64,000 bases of DNA from an uncultured Prevotellaceae bacterium (GCA_900316285.1 ONCG01000022.1:1-64000), one strand, 5' to 3'; counted from the first letter of the stretch, positions 7,476 to 16,935 are shown. Translations and numbers: made by a program. The notes: generated by a model from the letters alone, not told the origin.

Positions 7476-9917
7476 ATGAAACTATCAGAACTGAAGACCG
7501 GCGAGAAGGCCGTCATCGTGAAGGTATCGGGCCACGGAGGCTTCCGCAAACGCATTATCGAGATGGGATTTGTGAAGGGCAAGACCGTGGAGGTGTTGCT
7601 CAATGCCCCGCTACAAGACCCCGTGAAGTACAAGATCATGGGTTACGAGGTGTCACTCAGACGCCAGGAGGCTGAGATGATTGAAGTGATTACCGAGGAC
7701 GAGTACAGCGGACTGGAAAGCGAAGACCAGGAGGGAGCTGGCAAGGTGGTGATTGAGCGTTCGGTGCATCAGGACGACTACCTCCAGCACGGTGCTCTGC
7801 GACAGCGCCGAACCATCAATGTGGCCCTCGTCGGCAATCCCAACTGCGGCAAGACGTCGCTCTTCAACTATGCCAGCGGCGCCCATGCCCGCGTGGGCAA
7901 CTACTCAGGCGTCACCGTCGATGCCACTGAGGCACATGCATCGTTCTTCGGCTACGAGTTCAACCTCGTCGACCTGCCCGGCACCTATTCGCTGTCGTGC
8001 TATTCGCCCGAGGAGCTCTATGTGCGCAAGCACCTCACGGAGAAGATGCCCGATGTGGTTATCAACGTCATCGACTCGTCGAACCTCGAGCGTAACCTCT
8101 ATCTCACGACGCAGTTGGTGGATATGGACATCCGGTTGGTGGGTGCCCTGAACATGTACGATGAGTTTGAGCGGCGTGGCGATACCGTCGACCTGAAGAC
8201 GCTCAGCACATTGTTTGGTATGCCAATGGTGCCCACATCGTTCAAAAACGGCATGGGCGTGAAGGAACTCTTCCGCGCTGTCATCCAGGTGTATGAAGGC
8301 ACCAGTCGTGAAGCCCGCCACCTGCACATCAACTACGGTCATGAGATTGAGGATGGCATACGTCACATCCAGCAGTACCTGAAGGCCGACGAACACATCC
8401 GGCTGCGCTATTCCACTCGCTATCTGGCCATCAAACTACTGGAGAACGACACCGATGCGCAACAGTATGTCACACAGCACATGGCCGACGAACAGCGTAC
8501 CGACGAGCGCCGACATCTGCTCGCCGCCCGTGCGAAAGCCGCCTCGCGTGTGTTGGAGGAAACTCATGTGGATGCCGAGACGGCCATTATGGATGCGAAA
8601 TACGGCTTTATTAATGGTGCGCTCACTGAGGCAGGCTTCCGTACAGGCACGAAGGCTGATACCTATCGCACCACCCATGTCATCGACCGTGTGCTCTCAA
8701 ACCGCTGGCTGGGATTCCCCATTTTCTTCGCACTGCTATTCCTGATGTTCCACGTGACGTTCGTGCTTGGTCAGTATCCGATGGATTGGATTGATGCAGG
8801 CGTAGCCTGGCTCGGCGACCTCATCGGAGCAACCCTGCCCGCGGGCCCGGTGCACGATATGCTCATCGATGGCGTCATTGGTGGAGTAGGGTCGGTCATC
8901 GTCTTCCTGCCACAGATTCTCATTCTCTACTTCTTTATCTCGCTCATGGAGGACTCCGGCTATATGGCCCGTGCAGCCTTCATCATGGACCGACTCATGC
9001 ATAAGATGGGCTTGCACGGCAAGTCGTTCATCCCGCTCATCATGGGCTTTGGCTGCAATGTGCCAGCCGTGATGGCAACACGCACCATCGAGAGCCGTCG
9101 CTCGCGACTCATCACGATGATGATTCTTCCCTTCATGTCGTGTTCGGCCCGCCTGCCCATCTATATCATGATCACCGGCACGTTCTTCGCTTTGCAATAT
9201 CGCTCGTTGGTGATGATTTCGCTCTATGCCACTGGCATCCTGATGTCAGTCATCGTGAGTCGCATCTTCTCGCAGTTCGTCATTAAGGGCGAGGACACGC
9301 CGTTCGTGATGGAGCTGCCGCCTTATCGCATGCCGACGGCGAAGGCTATCGGCCGCCACACGTGGGAGAAGGGCAAGGAGTATCTGAAGAAGATGGGTGG
9401 TATCATCCTTGTCGCCTCGATTATCGTGTGGGCACTGGGCTACTTCCCCCATCACGAAGAGCTCACCACGCAGCAACAGCAGGAGCAGTCGATCATCGGA
9501 CACATGGGCAAGGCCATTGAGCCGGTATTCGAACCGCAGGGCTTCAACTGGAAACTCGACGTAAGCCTCGTGGCTGGTCTGGGTGCCAAGGAGATTGTGG
9601 CGTCGACCATTGGTGTGCTCTACTCCGACCAGTCCGATTCGTCCGACCAGTCCGACTCGTCCGACGGGGCTGAATCGTCCGACGATTCTGAGAACTACTC
9701 CCACCTGCAACAACTCATGACGGCCGATGGCATCACGCCACTTGCCGGCTATTGCTACCTGCTCTTCGTGTTGCTCTACTTCCCCTGCCTGGCTACCATT
9801 GCAGCCATCAAGAACGAAACGGGTTCGTGGCGCTGGGCGGTGTTTGCAGCCGTTTACACGACGGTTGTCGCATGGGTGGTTTCGGCTGCCGTGTTCCAGA
9901 TAGGAAGCCTGTTATAA
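7476..9917 (+). CDS. feoB: FeoA-FeoB fusion, ferrous iron transporter
   Basis: An 813-residue inner-membrane Fe(II) transporter. Residues 1-75 are a FeoA SH3-like domain (KLSELKTGEKAVIVKV, then IIEMGFVKGKTVEVL). A G-protein domain follows: G1 GNPNCGKTS at about 119-127, the switch segment GNYSGVTVDATEA, G3 DLPGTYSL and a G4-type ALNMYDE. The C-terminal half has the Gate/FeoB_C membrane helices, including LPFMSCSARLPIY. The FeoA-FeoB fusion is common in Bacteroidales. The start at 7476 fits the FeoA N-terminus and the -7 box. An oddity is a Ser-Asp repeat (about residues 715-735, coded by 9-bp repeats at 9628-9699) in a loop near the C-terminus. Confidence 0.95.
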   Translation: MKLSELKTGEKAVIVKVSGHGGFRKRIIEMGFVKGKTVEVLLNAPLQDPVKYKIMGYEVSLRRQEAEMIEVITEDEYSGLESEDQEGAGKVVIERSVHQDDYLQHGALRQRRTINVALVGNPNCGKTSLFNYASGAHARVGNYSGVTVDATEAHASFFGYEFNLVDLPGTYSLSCYSPEELYVRKHLTEKMPDVVINVIDSSNLERNLYLTTQLVDMDIRLVGALNMYDEFERRGDTVDLKTLSTLFGMPMVPTSFKNGMGVKELFRAVIQVYEGTSREARHLHINYGHEIEDGIRHIQQYLKADEHIRLRYSTRYLAIKLLENDTDAQQYVTQHMADEQRTDERRHLLAARAKAASRVLEETHVDAETAIMDAKYGFINGALTEAGFRTGTKADTYRTTHVIDRVLSNRWLGFPIFFALLFLMFHVTFVLGQYPMDWIDAGVAWLGDLIGATLPAGPVHDMLIDGVIGGVGSVIVFLPQILILYFFISLMEDSGYMARAAFIMDRLMHKMGLHGKSFIPLIMGFGCNVPAVMATRTIESRRSRLITMMILPFMSCSARLPIYIMITGTFFALQYRSLVMISLYATGILMSVIVSRIFSQFVIKGEDTPFVMELPPYRMPTAKAIGRHTWEKGKEYLKKMGGIILVASIIVWALGYFPHHEELTTQQQQEQSIIGHMGKAIEPVFEPQGFNWKLDVSLVAGLGAKEIVASTIGVLYSDQSDSSDQSDSSDGAESSDDSENYSHLQQLMTADGITPLAGYCYLLFVLLYFPCLATIAAIKNETGSWRWAVFAAVYTTVVAWVVSAAVFQIGSLL
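9628..9699 (+). repeat. Nonamer repeat inside feoB coding a Ser-Asp loop
   Basis: Degenerate 9-bp units based on TCCGAC-N3 (TCCGACCAG, TCCGATTCG, TCCGACCAG, TCCGACTCG, TCCGACGGG and three weaker units). Each unit encodes Ser-Asp-X in frame. The period equals that of the intergenic TCTAGA-N3 array at 12205-12267. Confidence 0.8.
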
Positions 9918-10005
9918 GAGTCATTGGCAAAGCGGCCTCGTGGGCACATCCCTTAATAAACTATAAACTTCTCGTCGAATGATGTCGGGTTCAAGATTTT
10001 TTGTG

Positions 10006-10013
10006 TATATTTG
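10006..10013 (+). promoter_or_regulatory. -7 element of the GH43-like gene
   Basis: TATATTTG fits TAnnTTTG, 41 bp before the ATG at 10055. No clear TTG lies 19-20 bp upstream, so this is a weak call. Confidence 0.4.
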
Positions 10014-10054
10014 TCGTTGACAACAAAACAAAAACTCTTAACTTCGACATCACA

Positions 10055-11125
10055 ATGAGAAAAACGATTTTTTTGCTTTCGGTCGTGTTGGGCCTGTTGG
10101 CGGTTCTGCCCGCAAGTGCGCGTCAGCCATCGAAACACATGCCCTCGGAGAAGAAGATGGGGGCTTACCTCTTCACGTTCTTCAACGACCCCACGCATAG
10201 CTTGTTCATGGCCATTAGCTACGACGGCTATACATTTACGGCGGTCAATGACGGACAGCCTGTCATCGCCGGCGACAGCATCGCCGACCAGCATGGCATT
10301 CGCGATCCCCACATCTGCCGTGCACCCAACGGCATGTTCTATATCGCGATGACCGACCTGCACGTGTTCGGCCAGCGAGCCGGCTATCGCACTACGCAAT
10401 GGGAACGCCCTGATAAATACGGCTGGGGCAATAATCGTGGACTGGTGTTGATGTCTTCGAAGGACCTGATACACTGGACACACACCGAAGTACACATCGA
10501 CGAAGCGTTTCCCGAGCACTTCGGGGAGTTGGGATGTGCATGGGCACCACAGACCATTTGGGATCCCATTCGCCAGCAGCCGATGGTTTATTTCACCATT
10601 CGCCAGCAGCCCGGCGGACGTACGAAGTTGTATTACAGCTATGCCAACAACGAGTTCACCAAATTGCTGACCGAGCCGCAGCTGCTCTTCGAATATCCCG
10701 ATGAGAAGATACAGGTGCTCGATGCCGACATCTGTCCGATGCCCGACGGCCGTTACTTCATGACCTATGTGGCACAAGAGGATCCCGGCGGCATCAAGTA
10801 CATGATTTCCGACCGCATCAATGCCTACAACGACTACCACCCCGAGCAGATAGACGGCGAGCGCGGCGCCTGCGAGGCACCGAACATGTGGAAGCGCATT
10901 GGCGAGAATCGGTGGGTGCTGATGTACGACATCTTCAGCATTCGCCCGCATAACTTCGGCTTTGTTGAAACCACCGACTTCAAGACCTTCAAGCCGCTGG
11001 GCCGTTTCAACGATGGTCCGATGAAGGCCACCAACTTCGTGTCGCCGAAACACGGTAGCGTCATCCAGATTACGAAGCGTGAAGCACGTAGGTTGGAAAA
11101 GTACTGGAACAAGAAAAGGAAGTAG
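10055..11125 (+). CDS. GH43-like glycoside hydrolase
   Basis: A 356-residue secreted protein with the five-bladed beta-propeller sequence style of GH43 (arabinofuranosidase, xylosidase or arabinanase). A signal peptide covers about residues 1-22. After it come blade motifs such as GAYLFTFFNDPTHSLFMAIS, IRDPHICRAPNGMFYIAMT (the Asp of D-P-H is the likely pKa-modulating residue) and LGCAWAPQTIWDP. The segment ACEAPNMWKR holds the likely catalytic acid Glu. A family-consistent base Asp near the N-terminus is less clear. It follows feoAB by 137 bp on the same strand with its own -7 box, so it is probably a separate unit. An arabinan or arabinoxylan target is inferred from neighbouring GH51 and GH53 genes. 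Confidence 0.82.
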   Translation: MRKTIFLLSVVLGLLAVLPASARQPSKHMPSEKKMGAYLFTFFNDPTHSLFMAISYDGYTFTAVNDGQPVIAGDSIADQHGIRDPHICRAPNGMFYIAMTDLHVFGQRAGYRTTQWERPDKYGWGNNRGLVLMSSKDLIHWTHTEVHIDEAFPEHFGELGCAWAPQTIWDPIRQQPMVYFTIRQQPGGRTKLYYSYANNEFTKLLTEPQLLFEYPDEKIQVLDADICPMPDGRYFMTYVAQEDPGGIKYMISDRINAYNDYHPEQIDGERGACEAPNMWKRIGENRWVLMYDIFSIRPHNFGFVETTDFKTFKPLGRFNDGPMKATNFVSPKHGSVIQITKREARRLEKYWNKKRK

Positions 11126-11145
11126 CGCACTACTTCCTTTTATAT
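11115..11145 (+). terminator. Terminator of the GH43-like gene
   Basis: AAAGGAAGTAG (11115-11125) pairs perfectly with CTACTTCCTTT (11130-11140) around CGCA, followed by a T-rich tail. The stop codon is the last three bases of the 5' arm. Confidence 0.8.
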
Positions 11146-11151
11146 TTTAGA

Positions 11152-11208
11152 GGGATTCCTATTCCTCTGAGAAAAAACGTTTGTGGGGATTCCTATTCCT
11201 CTGAGAAA
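11152..11208. repeat. Direct repeat of the DUF4834 gene 3' end
   Basis: The 23-bp stretch starting GGGATTCCTATTCCTCTGAG occurs at 11152-11174 and again at 11186-11208. The second copy contains the stop codon and last codons of the DUF4834 gene, so the first looks like a duplicated gene end. Confidence 0.8.
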
Positions 11209-11432
11209 TCAACATATTCACCCTCGTCCTTTGGGATGATTTTCTTCGATGCATCCTCGGGCGAACGGCGGTCGATGACTACGTTTCCATCGACGTGCTG
11301 TTGCTGCTGGCTGCCTTGTTCGCGGAAGCGACGGTAGCCACTTCTCACCTGTTGCCATACCGACAGCAGGAAAATCGCAATGGCGACCAGTCCGAAGATG
11401 AAGAGGAAGAGCAGGAACTTCAAAATTATCAT
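11193..11432 (-). CDS. DUF4834-family small membrane protein
   Basis: A 79-residue protein with one N-terminal membrane helix (about residues 3-24, ILKFLLFLFIFGLVAIAIFL). A short basic, Gln-rich cytoplasmic-type segment follows (YRRFREQGSQQQQ), then an acidic tail ending YVDFSEE. Length and pattern fit DUF4834, a family common in Bacteroidales with no known function. It starts 3 bp after the pssA stop and is probably cotranscribed with psd and pssA, so a membrane-lipid link is possible but only by context. Confidence 0.7.
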   Translation of the reverse strand: MIILKFLLFLFIFGLVAIAIFLLSVWQQVRSGYRRFREQGSQQQQHVDGNVVIDRRSPEDASKKIIPKDEGEYVDFSEE

Positions 11433-11435
11433 AGG

Positions 11436-12173
11436 CTACAACGGCTGATGGGCTTTAGTTCTTTGTGTGAAGATGGAAAGCACCACATACCATCCAATGA
11501 TGATTGCGATGCCCGTTATGCCAAAGAAGGCCAGCAGGGGCACACAGGAGATGATGAACAGGTAGCGCACCTCGTTGCCTTTCCAACCCCATTGCTTAAA
11601 CTTCAGCGCAAACATTGGAATCTCGCTGACGAGCAGGTAGCAACTGAAGAACATCATCACCAATAGGGTGGCAACGCCTCCGGGCAGTTGGTCGAGCCAA
11701 CGATGGGTGCCAACGATGAGCGAACCCCAGTACAATGCGTTGGCAGGCGTTGGAAGTCCGATGAAACCCATGGCCTGGCGCTCGTCGAGGTTGAACTTTG
11801 CTAGTCGCAATGCAGAGAAGGCAGCCATGATGAAAGCTGCAAACGACAGCACCTGTGCCCAGGTCATCGACGAATAGGGTACGAGGGTGGTCTGCAGAGC
11901 TGCAGGCCAGTCCATCACGCTGAGTTGTTGATAGAGAATGGCCGATGGTGCAACACCGAACGTCACGTCGTCGGCCAGCGAGTCGAGTTCCTTGCCGATG
12001 GGCGAGCTAACGTGGAGCAGACGTGCCGTCATACCGTCGAAGAAGTCGAACACGGCGCCGACGACAATCCACAGCAGGGCGAGCCCTGCATCACCATAGA
12101 TGGCCATCACCGTTGCAATGCAACCTGAAATCAGATTGCAGCAGGTAATCATATTAGGGATGTGTTTCTTCAT
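11436..12173 (-). CDS. pssA: CDP-diacylglycerol--serine O-phosphatidyltransferase
   Basis: A 245-residue integral membrane enzyme that makes phosphatidylserine from CDP-diacylglycerol and serine, the first step of phosphatidylethanolamine synthesis. The CDP-alcohol phosphotransferase signature D-G-x2-A-R-x8-G-x3-D-x3-D is visible from DGMTARLLHVSSPIGKELDS through LADD, near residues 45-70. About eight hydrophobic segments follow. It is encoded after psd in the same direction, 86 bp downstream, with a nonamer repeat array filling the gap. It runs into the DUF4834 gene with a 3-bp gap. The pairing with psd supports the assignment strongly. Confidence 0.93.
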   Translation of the reverse strand: MKKHIPNMITCCNLISGCIATVMAIYGDAGLALLWIVVGAVFDFFDGMTARLLHVSSPIGKELDSLADDVTFGVAPSAILYQQLSVMDWPAALQTTLVPYSSMTWAQVLSFAAFIMAAFSALRLAKFNLDERQAMGFIGLPTPANALYWGSLIVGTHRWLDQLPGGVATLLVMMFFSCYLLVSEIPMFALKFKQWGWKGNEVRYLFIISCVPLLAFFGITGIAIIIGWYVVLSIFTQRTKAHQPL

Positions 12174-12204
12174 TTCGGGGAGTTTTTCCTTAGTTTACGA
12201 GGCT

Positions 12205-12267
12205 TCTAGAAAATCTAGAATATCTAGGGCATCTAGAGTTTCTAGACAGTCTAGACAATCTAGTTTT
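12205..12267. repeat. Nonamer tandem repeat between psd and pssA
   Basis: Seven 9-bp units of TCTAGA-N3: TCTAGAAAA, TCTAGAATA, TCTAGGGCA, TCTAGAGTT, TCTAGACAG, TCTAGACAA, TCTAGTTTT. The last unit contains the psd stop codon (12260-12262). It occupies most of the psd-pssA gap in the middle of an operon. Confidence 0.85.
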
Positions 12268-12955
12268 TCTTCAAATGGGCAATGACAGTCTGGTCGCCTG
12301 TCGTCGATTGTCCCATCTTCACACACACCTCAGAGTCCAACGGCAGATAGACATCGACGCGCGAACCGAGCTTGATGAACCCCAGATGTTCGTCGATGTA
12401 GCAATCCTCGCCCTCCTTGGCATAGGTGACGATGCGTCGAGCCACAGCACCGGCAATCTGACGACAAAGCACATCGGTGCCGTCGGGCGTGGTAATCATC
12501 ACATCAGAACGCTCGTTTTCCTCACTCGCCTTCGGCAGCCAAGCCCTATGGTAGTTGCCGTTCTGATGGCGGACAAACTTCACCTTACCATCAACGGGGA
12601 ACCAGTTGGCATGCACGTTCAGCGGACTCATGAAGATGCTGATCATCAGACGGCGGTCGTGGAAATACTTGTTTTCCTCCACCTCTTCAATGACGACAAT
12701 CTTGCCGTCGGCAGGAGCCACAACGATGCCGTCAGTGTCTTCCTTCGGGAAATATCTGATGGGGCAGCGATAGAAATTCACAACGATTCCATAGATGGTA
12801 CCGAAGACAGCGAGGAATATCCAGAACGGCAGCTTTGTGTCCAGACGCCAGAGTAGTAAAGCAATGGCTGCAAGGGCGATGAGGCTCCAAACCAGTGTGT
12901 CGGTGCCTTCGCGATGCAGGCGTATTTTCTTGAGTTTTTTGATTTTTTCTCCCAT
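12260..12955 (-). CDS. psd: Phosphatidylserine decarboxylase, short form
   Basis: A 231-residue pyruvoyl-dependent decarboxylase that turns phosphatidylserine into phosphatidylethanolamine at the inner membrane. Two hydrophobic segments lie near residues 25-65. The catalytic part has [15 protein letters not shown], then [20 protein letters not shown], and ends in the self-processing site region [11 protein letters not shown], where cleavage before Ser yields the pyruvoyl group. The GSR form and length place it in the short Psd class. The start at 12955 (MGEKIKK) is preferred; a longer frame crosses the promoter region. It is divergent from dnaE and leads the psd-pssA-DUF4834 unit. Confidence 0.93.
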   Translation of the reverse strand: MGEKIKKLKKIRLHREGTDTLVWSLIALAAIALLLWRLDTKLPFWIFLAVFGTIYGIVVNFYRCPIRYFPKEDTDGIVVAPADGKIVVIEEVEENKYFHDRRLMISIFMSPLNVHANWFPVDGKVKFVRHQNGNYHRAWLPKASEENERSDVMITTPDGTDVLCRQIAGAVARRIVTYAKEGEDCYIDEHLGFIKLGSRVDVYLPLDSEVCVKMGQSTTGDQTVIAHLKKN

Positions 12956-12985
12956 GATGTTGTCATTACAGGCCTTTCCAACCTG

Positions 12986-13015
12986 CAAAATTAGTAAAAT
13001 CTTTTTAATTACAAC
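12986..13015 (-). promoter_or_regulatory. Promoter of psd
   Basis: Minus strand: TTG (13013-13015), 18-bp spacer, TAATTTTGC (12986-12994). The spacing is one or two bases short of the usual 19-20, so confidence is moderate. It drives psd-pssA-DUF4834. Confidence 0.5.
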
Positions 13016-13094
13016 CCTTTTTGTCCTAAAATTTTCTTGAACGCTTTGTTTTTTGCAGTTTTGTTGTTTCCTTCGCGTTAATCTTCGCAAAAAG

Positions 13095-13127
13095 TTTGTT
13101 CCATCGCACCAAAATTTGTAACTTTGC
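13095..13127 (+). promoter_or_regulatory. Promoter of dnaE
   Basis: TTTG (13095-13098), 20-bp spacer, TAACTTTGC (13119-13127), 38 bp before the ATG at 13165. A clean Bacteroidetes-type promoter that excludes the upstream in-frame starts. Confidence 0.75.
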
Positions 13128-13164
13128 AAAATGCGGCCCTTACATCAAGCTGCCTTTTCAAAGA

Positions 13165-16100
13165 ATGGAAGATTTCATACATTTACACGTACATACTTAT
13201 TACTCCATCCTCGACGGACAGTCGAAGATATCGCGACTGGTTGATAAAGCCATCGGTGACGGCATGCGAGGCATGGCCATTACCGATCATGGCGACATGT
13301 TTGGCATCAAGGAGTTTCATGATTATTGCATCGGCATCAACAAAAAGCGCAAGAGCGAAGGCTTGGAACCCTTCAAGCCCATTTTCGGTTGCGAGATGTA
13401 TGTTGCCAAGCACGGACCGAAGGAGAAGAAGGACGGCAAGGAAGACCAGAGCGGCTATCACCTCATCGTGTTGGCGAAGAACTATCAGGGCTATAAGAAC
13501 CTGATCAAGCTCGTCTCGCGTTCGTGGGTCGACGGCTTCTATATGCGTCCACGCACCGACCGTGCCGACCTGGAGCGCTTTCACGAAGGACTCATCGTGT
13601 GCTCTGCCTGTATTGCTGGTGAGGTGCCTCACAAGATTCTGGAGGGCGATATCGCCGGTGCCCGCGAGGCCATCGAATGGCACCAGCGCGTCTTCGGCGA
13701 CGACTACTATCTGGAGTTGCAGCGCCACGAGGTGAAAGACCCCTATGTACGGGCCAATCGCGAGACATTCCCCTTGCAGCAGAAGGCCAATCGGGTGCTC
13801 ATTGAGCTGGCTCGCGAGTATGGCATCAAGCTCATCTGTACCAACGACGCTCATTTCGTTGACGAGGAAAACGCTGAGGCCCACGATCACTTGCTCTGTC
13901 TGGCCACTGGCAAGGACCTCGACGACCCTACGCGCATGCTCTACTCGAAGCAGGAGTGGTTTAAGACGCGTGCCGAGATGAACGAGATTTTCAGCGATGT
14001 GCCTGAGGCGTTGTCGAACACGCTGGAGATTCTTGACAAAGTGGAAATCTACAGTCTCGACCACGATCCCATTATGCCCTTCTTTCCCATTCCGGAGAGT
14101 TTCGGAACTGAAGAGGAGTGGCGACGCAAGTTCACGGAGGAGCAACTCTTCCAGGAGTTCACCAGCGACGAGAATGGCGAGAATCCACTACCCCGCGATA
14201 AGGGTGAGGCGAAAATCCAACACCTTGGCGGCTATGAGAAGCTCTATCGCATTAAGTTCGAGGCCGACTATCTGGCGAAGCTTGCTTATGAGGGTGCAGC
14301 CAGACTCTATGGCACACCGCTCTCGAAGGAGGTCGACGACCGCATCCGCTTCGAGCTGCATATCATGAAGACGATGGGCTTCCCGGGCTACTTCCTCATC
14401 GTGCAGGACTTCATCAACTCTGCCCGCAAGGAGCTCGATGTGATGGTGGGTCCCGGTCGTGGATCGGCAGCCGGCTCGGTGGTGGCCTATTGTCTGGGCA
14501 TCACGAAAATCGACCCGCTGAAGTACGACCTGCTGTTCGAGCGTTTCCTCAACCCCGATCGTATCTCGCTGCCCGATATCGATACCGACTTCGACGACGA
14601 CGGTCGCGGCCGTGTGCTGAAGTGGGTGGAAGATAAATACGGTCATGAGAACTGCGCCCATATCATCACTTATGCCACGATGGCCACGAAGAATAGCATC
14701 AAGGATGTGGCACGTGTGGAGAAGGTGCCGCTGCCGGTGTCGAATGCCCTTTGCAAGGCTATCCCCGACCGCCTGCCCGATGTTGGAGGCAAGACGCCGA
14801 AGATGAATCTTCCGAACGCCATTCGTGCCGTGCGTGAGTTGCAGGAAGCCGAGGCATCGTCTGATCCCGCTTTGGCCAACACCATCAAATATGCCAAGAT
14901 GCTCGAGGGAACTGTGCGTGGTACGGGCATTCATGCCTGTGGCTTCATCATCTGTCGCGACCCCATCAGCGACTGGGTTCCCGTCAGCACGGCCGACGAC
15001 CCCGACTTCAAGGACCAGAAGACCAACTGTACGCAATATGACGGACATGTCATCGAGTCGACGGGTCTTATCAAGATGGACTTCCTCGGTCTGAAGACCT
15101 TGAGCGAGATGAAGGAAGCCTGTGCCGTCATCAAGCAGCACCGAGGCATCGACATCGACCTCGACACTATTCCCATCGACGACCCGAAGACCTACGAGCT
15201 CTATCAGCAAGGGCGCACCATTGGCACGTTCCAGTTTGAGTCGGCAGGCATGCAGAAGTATCTACGCGAACTGAAGCCCACCGTCTTCGAGGACCTCATC
15301 GCTATGAATGCCCTCTATCGTCCCGGACCTATGGGCTACATCCCGCAGTTCATCCGTCGCAAACACGGCGAGGAGCCCATCACCTACGATATTCCCGTCA
15401 TGGAGAAATATCTGAAGGACACCTATGGCATCACGGTCTATCAGGAGCAGGTGATGTTGCTCAGCCGTCTGCTGGCCGATTTCACGCGAGGCGAGAGTGA
15501 TGCGCTGCGTAAGGCAATGGGTAAGAAAAAGAAGGACATCGTCGATGCGATGAAGCCGAAGTTCATCGAGGGTGGAAAGAAGAACGGACACGACCCGAAG
15601 GTGCTTGAGAAGATCTGGAGCGACTGGGAAGCTTTCGCCTCCTATGCCTTCAACAAGTCGCATGCTGCCTGCTACTCTTGGGTGGCCTTCCAGACTGCCT
15701 ACCTGAAAGCAAACTATCCCGCCGAGTTCATGGCTGCCATCATGAGTCGGCGTCGCGACCAGATTTCGGAAATCACGAAACTCATGGACGAATGTAAGTC
15801 GATGGGAATCGCCACGCTGGGTCCTGATGTTAACGAGTCGTACCTGAAGTTCGGTGTGAACCAGAAGGGAGAGATCCGCTTCGGATTGGCAGCCATCAAG
15901 GGCATGGGTGACAATGTGGCACAATCCATCATCGACGAGCGCGAGAAGAATGGACCTTACAAGGACATTTTCGACTTTGCACAGCGCGTCAACTACAGCT
16001 CGGTGAACCGCAAGGCGTTCGAGTCGCTGGCGCTGAGCGGCGGCTTCGACAGCTTTGGCATCCCACGCGAGGGCTATTTCGGTGCCGACGCCCGTGGCAA

Positions 16101-16884
16101 TGTGTTCCTCGATGTCCTCATTCGCTATGGCCAGCTCTATCAGGCCGAGCAGCAGCAGGCTCAGACGTCGCTTTTCGGCGACGAGGGTGCCGTCGACATC
16201 GCTACACCGCCCATCCCGCAGGTAGAGCAGTGGAGTAGCATCGAGCGCCTCAACCGTGAGCGCGACCTCGTGGGAATCTATCTGTCAGCTCATCCGCTCG
16301 ATGATTTCAGTATCGTACTCAAGAACTTGTGCAACACCCATTGCAACGAACTTGATGACAAGGAAGAACTCCTGAAGAAAGAAGAAGTGATTTTTGGCGG
16401 CATTGTCACTGGTGTGAAAGACCGTTACACCAAGACCGGCAAGCCTATGGGCATTGTGAACATCGAGGACTTCGAAGGCTCTGGCGAGCTGGCGTTCTTC
16501 GGTGAGGAATGGGGAAAGTGGCGCGGCATGTTCGTGGAGGGCAGCACGGTCTTCGTGCGTTGTAAGTTCTCGCAGAGATATGCCAACAGCCAGTATATCG
16601 ATATGCGTGTAAACGATGTGCAGTATCTGCAGACCGTCCGCGATAATGCCATTGAGCGTTTCACCATCACCATCGACCGCGAAGCCATCGACGACAGTGT
16701 TGTCAACGACATCGCAACGTTGGTGGCCGACCGACCCGGTAAGACCGAACTCTATTTCCAAATCGTTGACCGCGAGCACAATGCAAACCTGTTGTTGCGC
16801 TCTTCGTCGAAGGCCATCACCCTCGACCGTGCGCTTCTGCAATACATTGAGAGCAACAGCCACATGAGTTATCGTGTGAATTGA
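13165..16884 (+). CDS. dnaE: DNA polymerase III subunit alpha
   Basis: The replicative polymerase catalytic subunit, 1239 residues. It opens with a PHP domain (LHVHTYYSILDG, then ITDHGDMFG). The C-family polymerase palm has GPGRGSAAGSVVAYCLG and the metal-binding aspartates in PDIDTDFDDDGRGRV. Further on are helix-hairpin-helix residues, and near the C-terminus an OB-fold (EEVIFGGIVTGVKDRYTKTG). The length is typical of Bacteroidetes DnaE. The start at 13165 (MEDFIHLHVH) is set by the promoter at 13095-13127. It is divergent from psd and followed 129 bp later by trxA. The stop codon is immediately followed by an octamer repeat array. Confidence 0.97.
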   Translation: MEDFIHLHVHTYYSILDGQSKISRLVDKAIGDGMRGMAITDHGDMFGIKEFHDYCIGINKKRKSEGLEPFKPIFGCEMYVAKHGPKEKKDGKEDQSGYHLIVLAKNYQGYKNLIKLVSRSWVDGFYMRPRTDRADLERFHEGLIVCSACIAGEVPHKILEGDIAGAREAIEWHQRVFGDDYYLELQRHEVKDPYVRANRETFPLQQKANRVLIELAREYGIKLICTNDAHFVDEENAEAHDHLLCLATGKDLDDPTRMLYSKQEWFKTRAEMNEIFSDVPEALSNTLEILDKVEIYSLDHDPIMPFFPIPESFGTEEEWRRKFTEEQLFQEFTSDENGENPLPRDKGEAKIQHLGGYEKLYRIKFEADYLAKLAYEGAARLYGTPLSKEVDDRIRFELHIMKTMGFPGYFLIVQDFINSARKELDVMVGPGRGSAAGSVVAYCLGITKIDPLKYDLLFERFLNPDRISLPDIDTDFDDDGRGRVLKWVEDKYGHENCAHIITYATMATKNSIKDVARVEKVPLPVSNALCKAIPDRLPDVGGKTPKMNLPNAIRAVRELQEAEASSDPALANTIKYAKMLEGTVRGTGIHACGFIICRDPISDWVPVSTADDPDFKDQKTNCTQYDGHVIESTGLIKMDFLGLKTLSEMKEACAVIKQHRGIDIDLDTIPIDDPKTYELYQQGRTIGTFQFESAGMQKYLRELKPTVFEDLIAMNALYRPGPMGYIPQFIRRKHGEEPITYDIPVMEKYLKDTYGITVYQEQVMLLSRLLADFTRGESDALRKAMGKKKKDIVDAMKPKFIEGGKKNGHDPKVLEKIWSDWEAFASYAFNKSHAACYSWVAFQTAYLKANYPAEFMAAIMSRRRDQISEITKLMDECKSMGIATLGPDVNESYLKFGVNQKGEIRFGLAAIKGMGDNVAQSIIDEREKNGPYKDIFDFAQRVNYSSVNRKAFESLALSGGFDSFGIPREGYFGADARGNVFLDVLIRYGQLYQAEQQQAQTSLFGDEGAVDIATPPIPQVEQWSSIERLNRERDLVGIYLSAHPLDDFSIVLKNLCNTHCNELDDKEELLKKEEVIFGGIVTGVKDRYTKTGKPMGIVNIEDFEGSGELAFFGEEWGKWRGMFVEGSTVFVRCKFSQRYANSQYIDMRVNDVQYLQTVRDNAIERFTITIDREAIDDSVVNDIATLVADRPGKTELYFQIVDREHNANLLLRSSSKAITLDRALLQYIESNSHMSYRVN

Positions 16885-16885
16885 T

Positions 16886-16933
16886 GTTGAGAAGTTGAGA
16901 CGTTGAGATGTTGCGATGTTGAGGCGTTGCGAA
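16886..16933. repeat. Octamer tandem repeat after dnaE
   Basis: Six 8-bp units starting one base after the dnaE stop: GTTGAGAA, GTTGAGAC, GTTGAGAT, GTTGCGAT, GTTGAGGC, GTTGCGAA. It runs straight into the candidate sigma-54 promoter of trxA. Confidence 0.85.
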
Positions 16934-16935
16934 GT

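Noticed and set aside
13096-13164. Upstream start for DnaE
   Set aside because: It overlaps the -33/-7 promoter; the PHP domain begins at MEDFIHLH.
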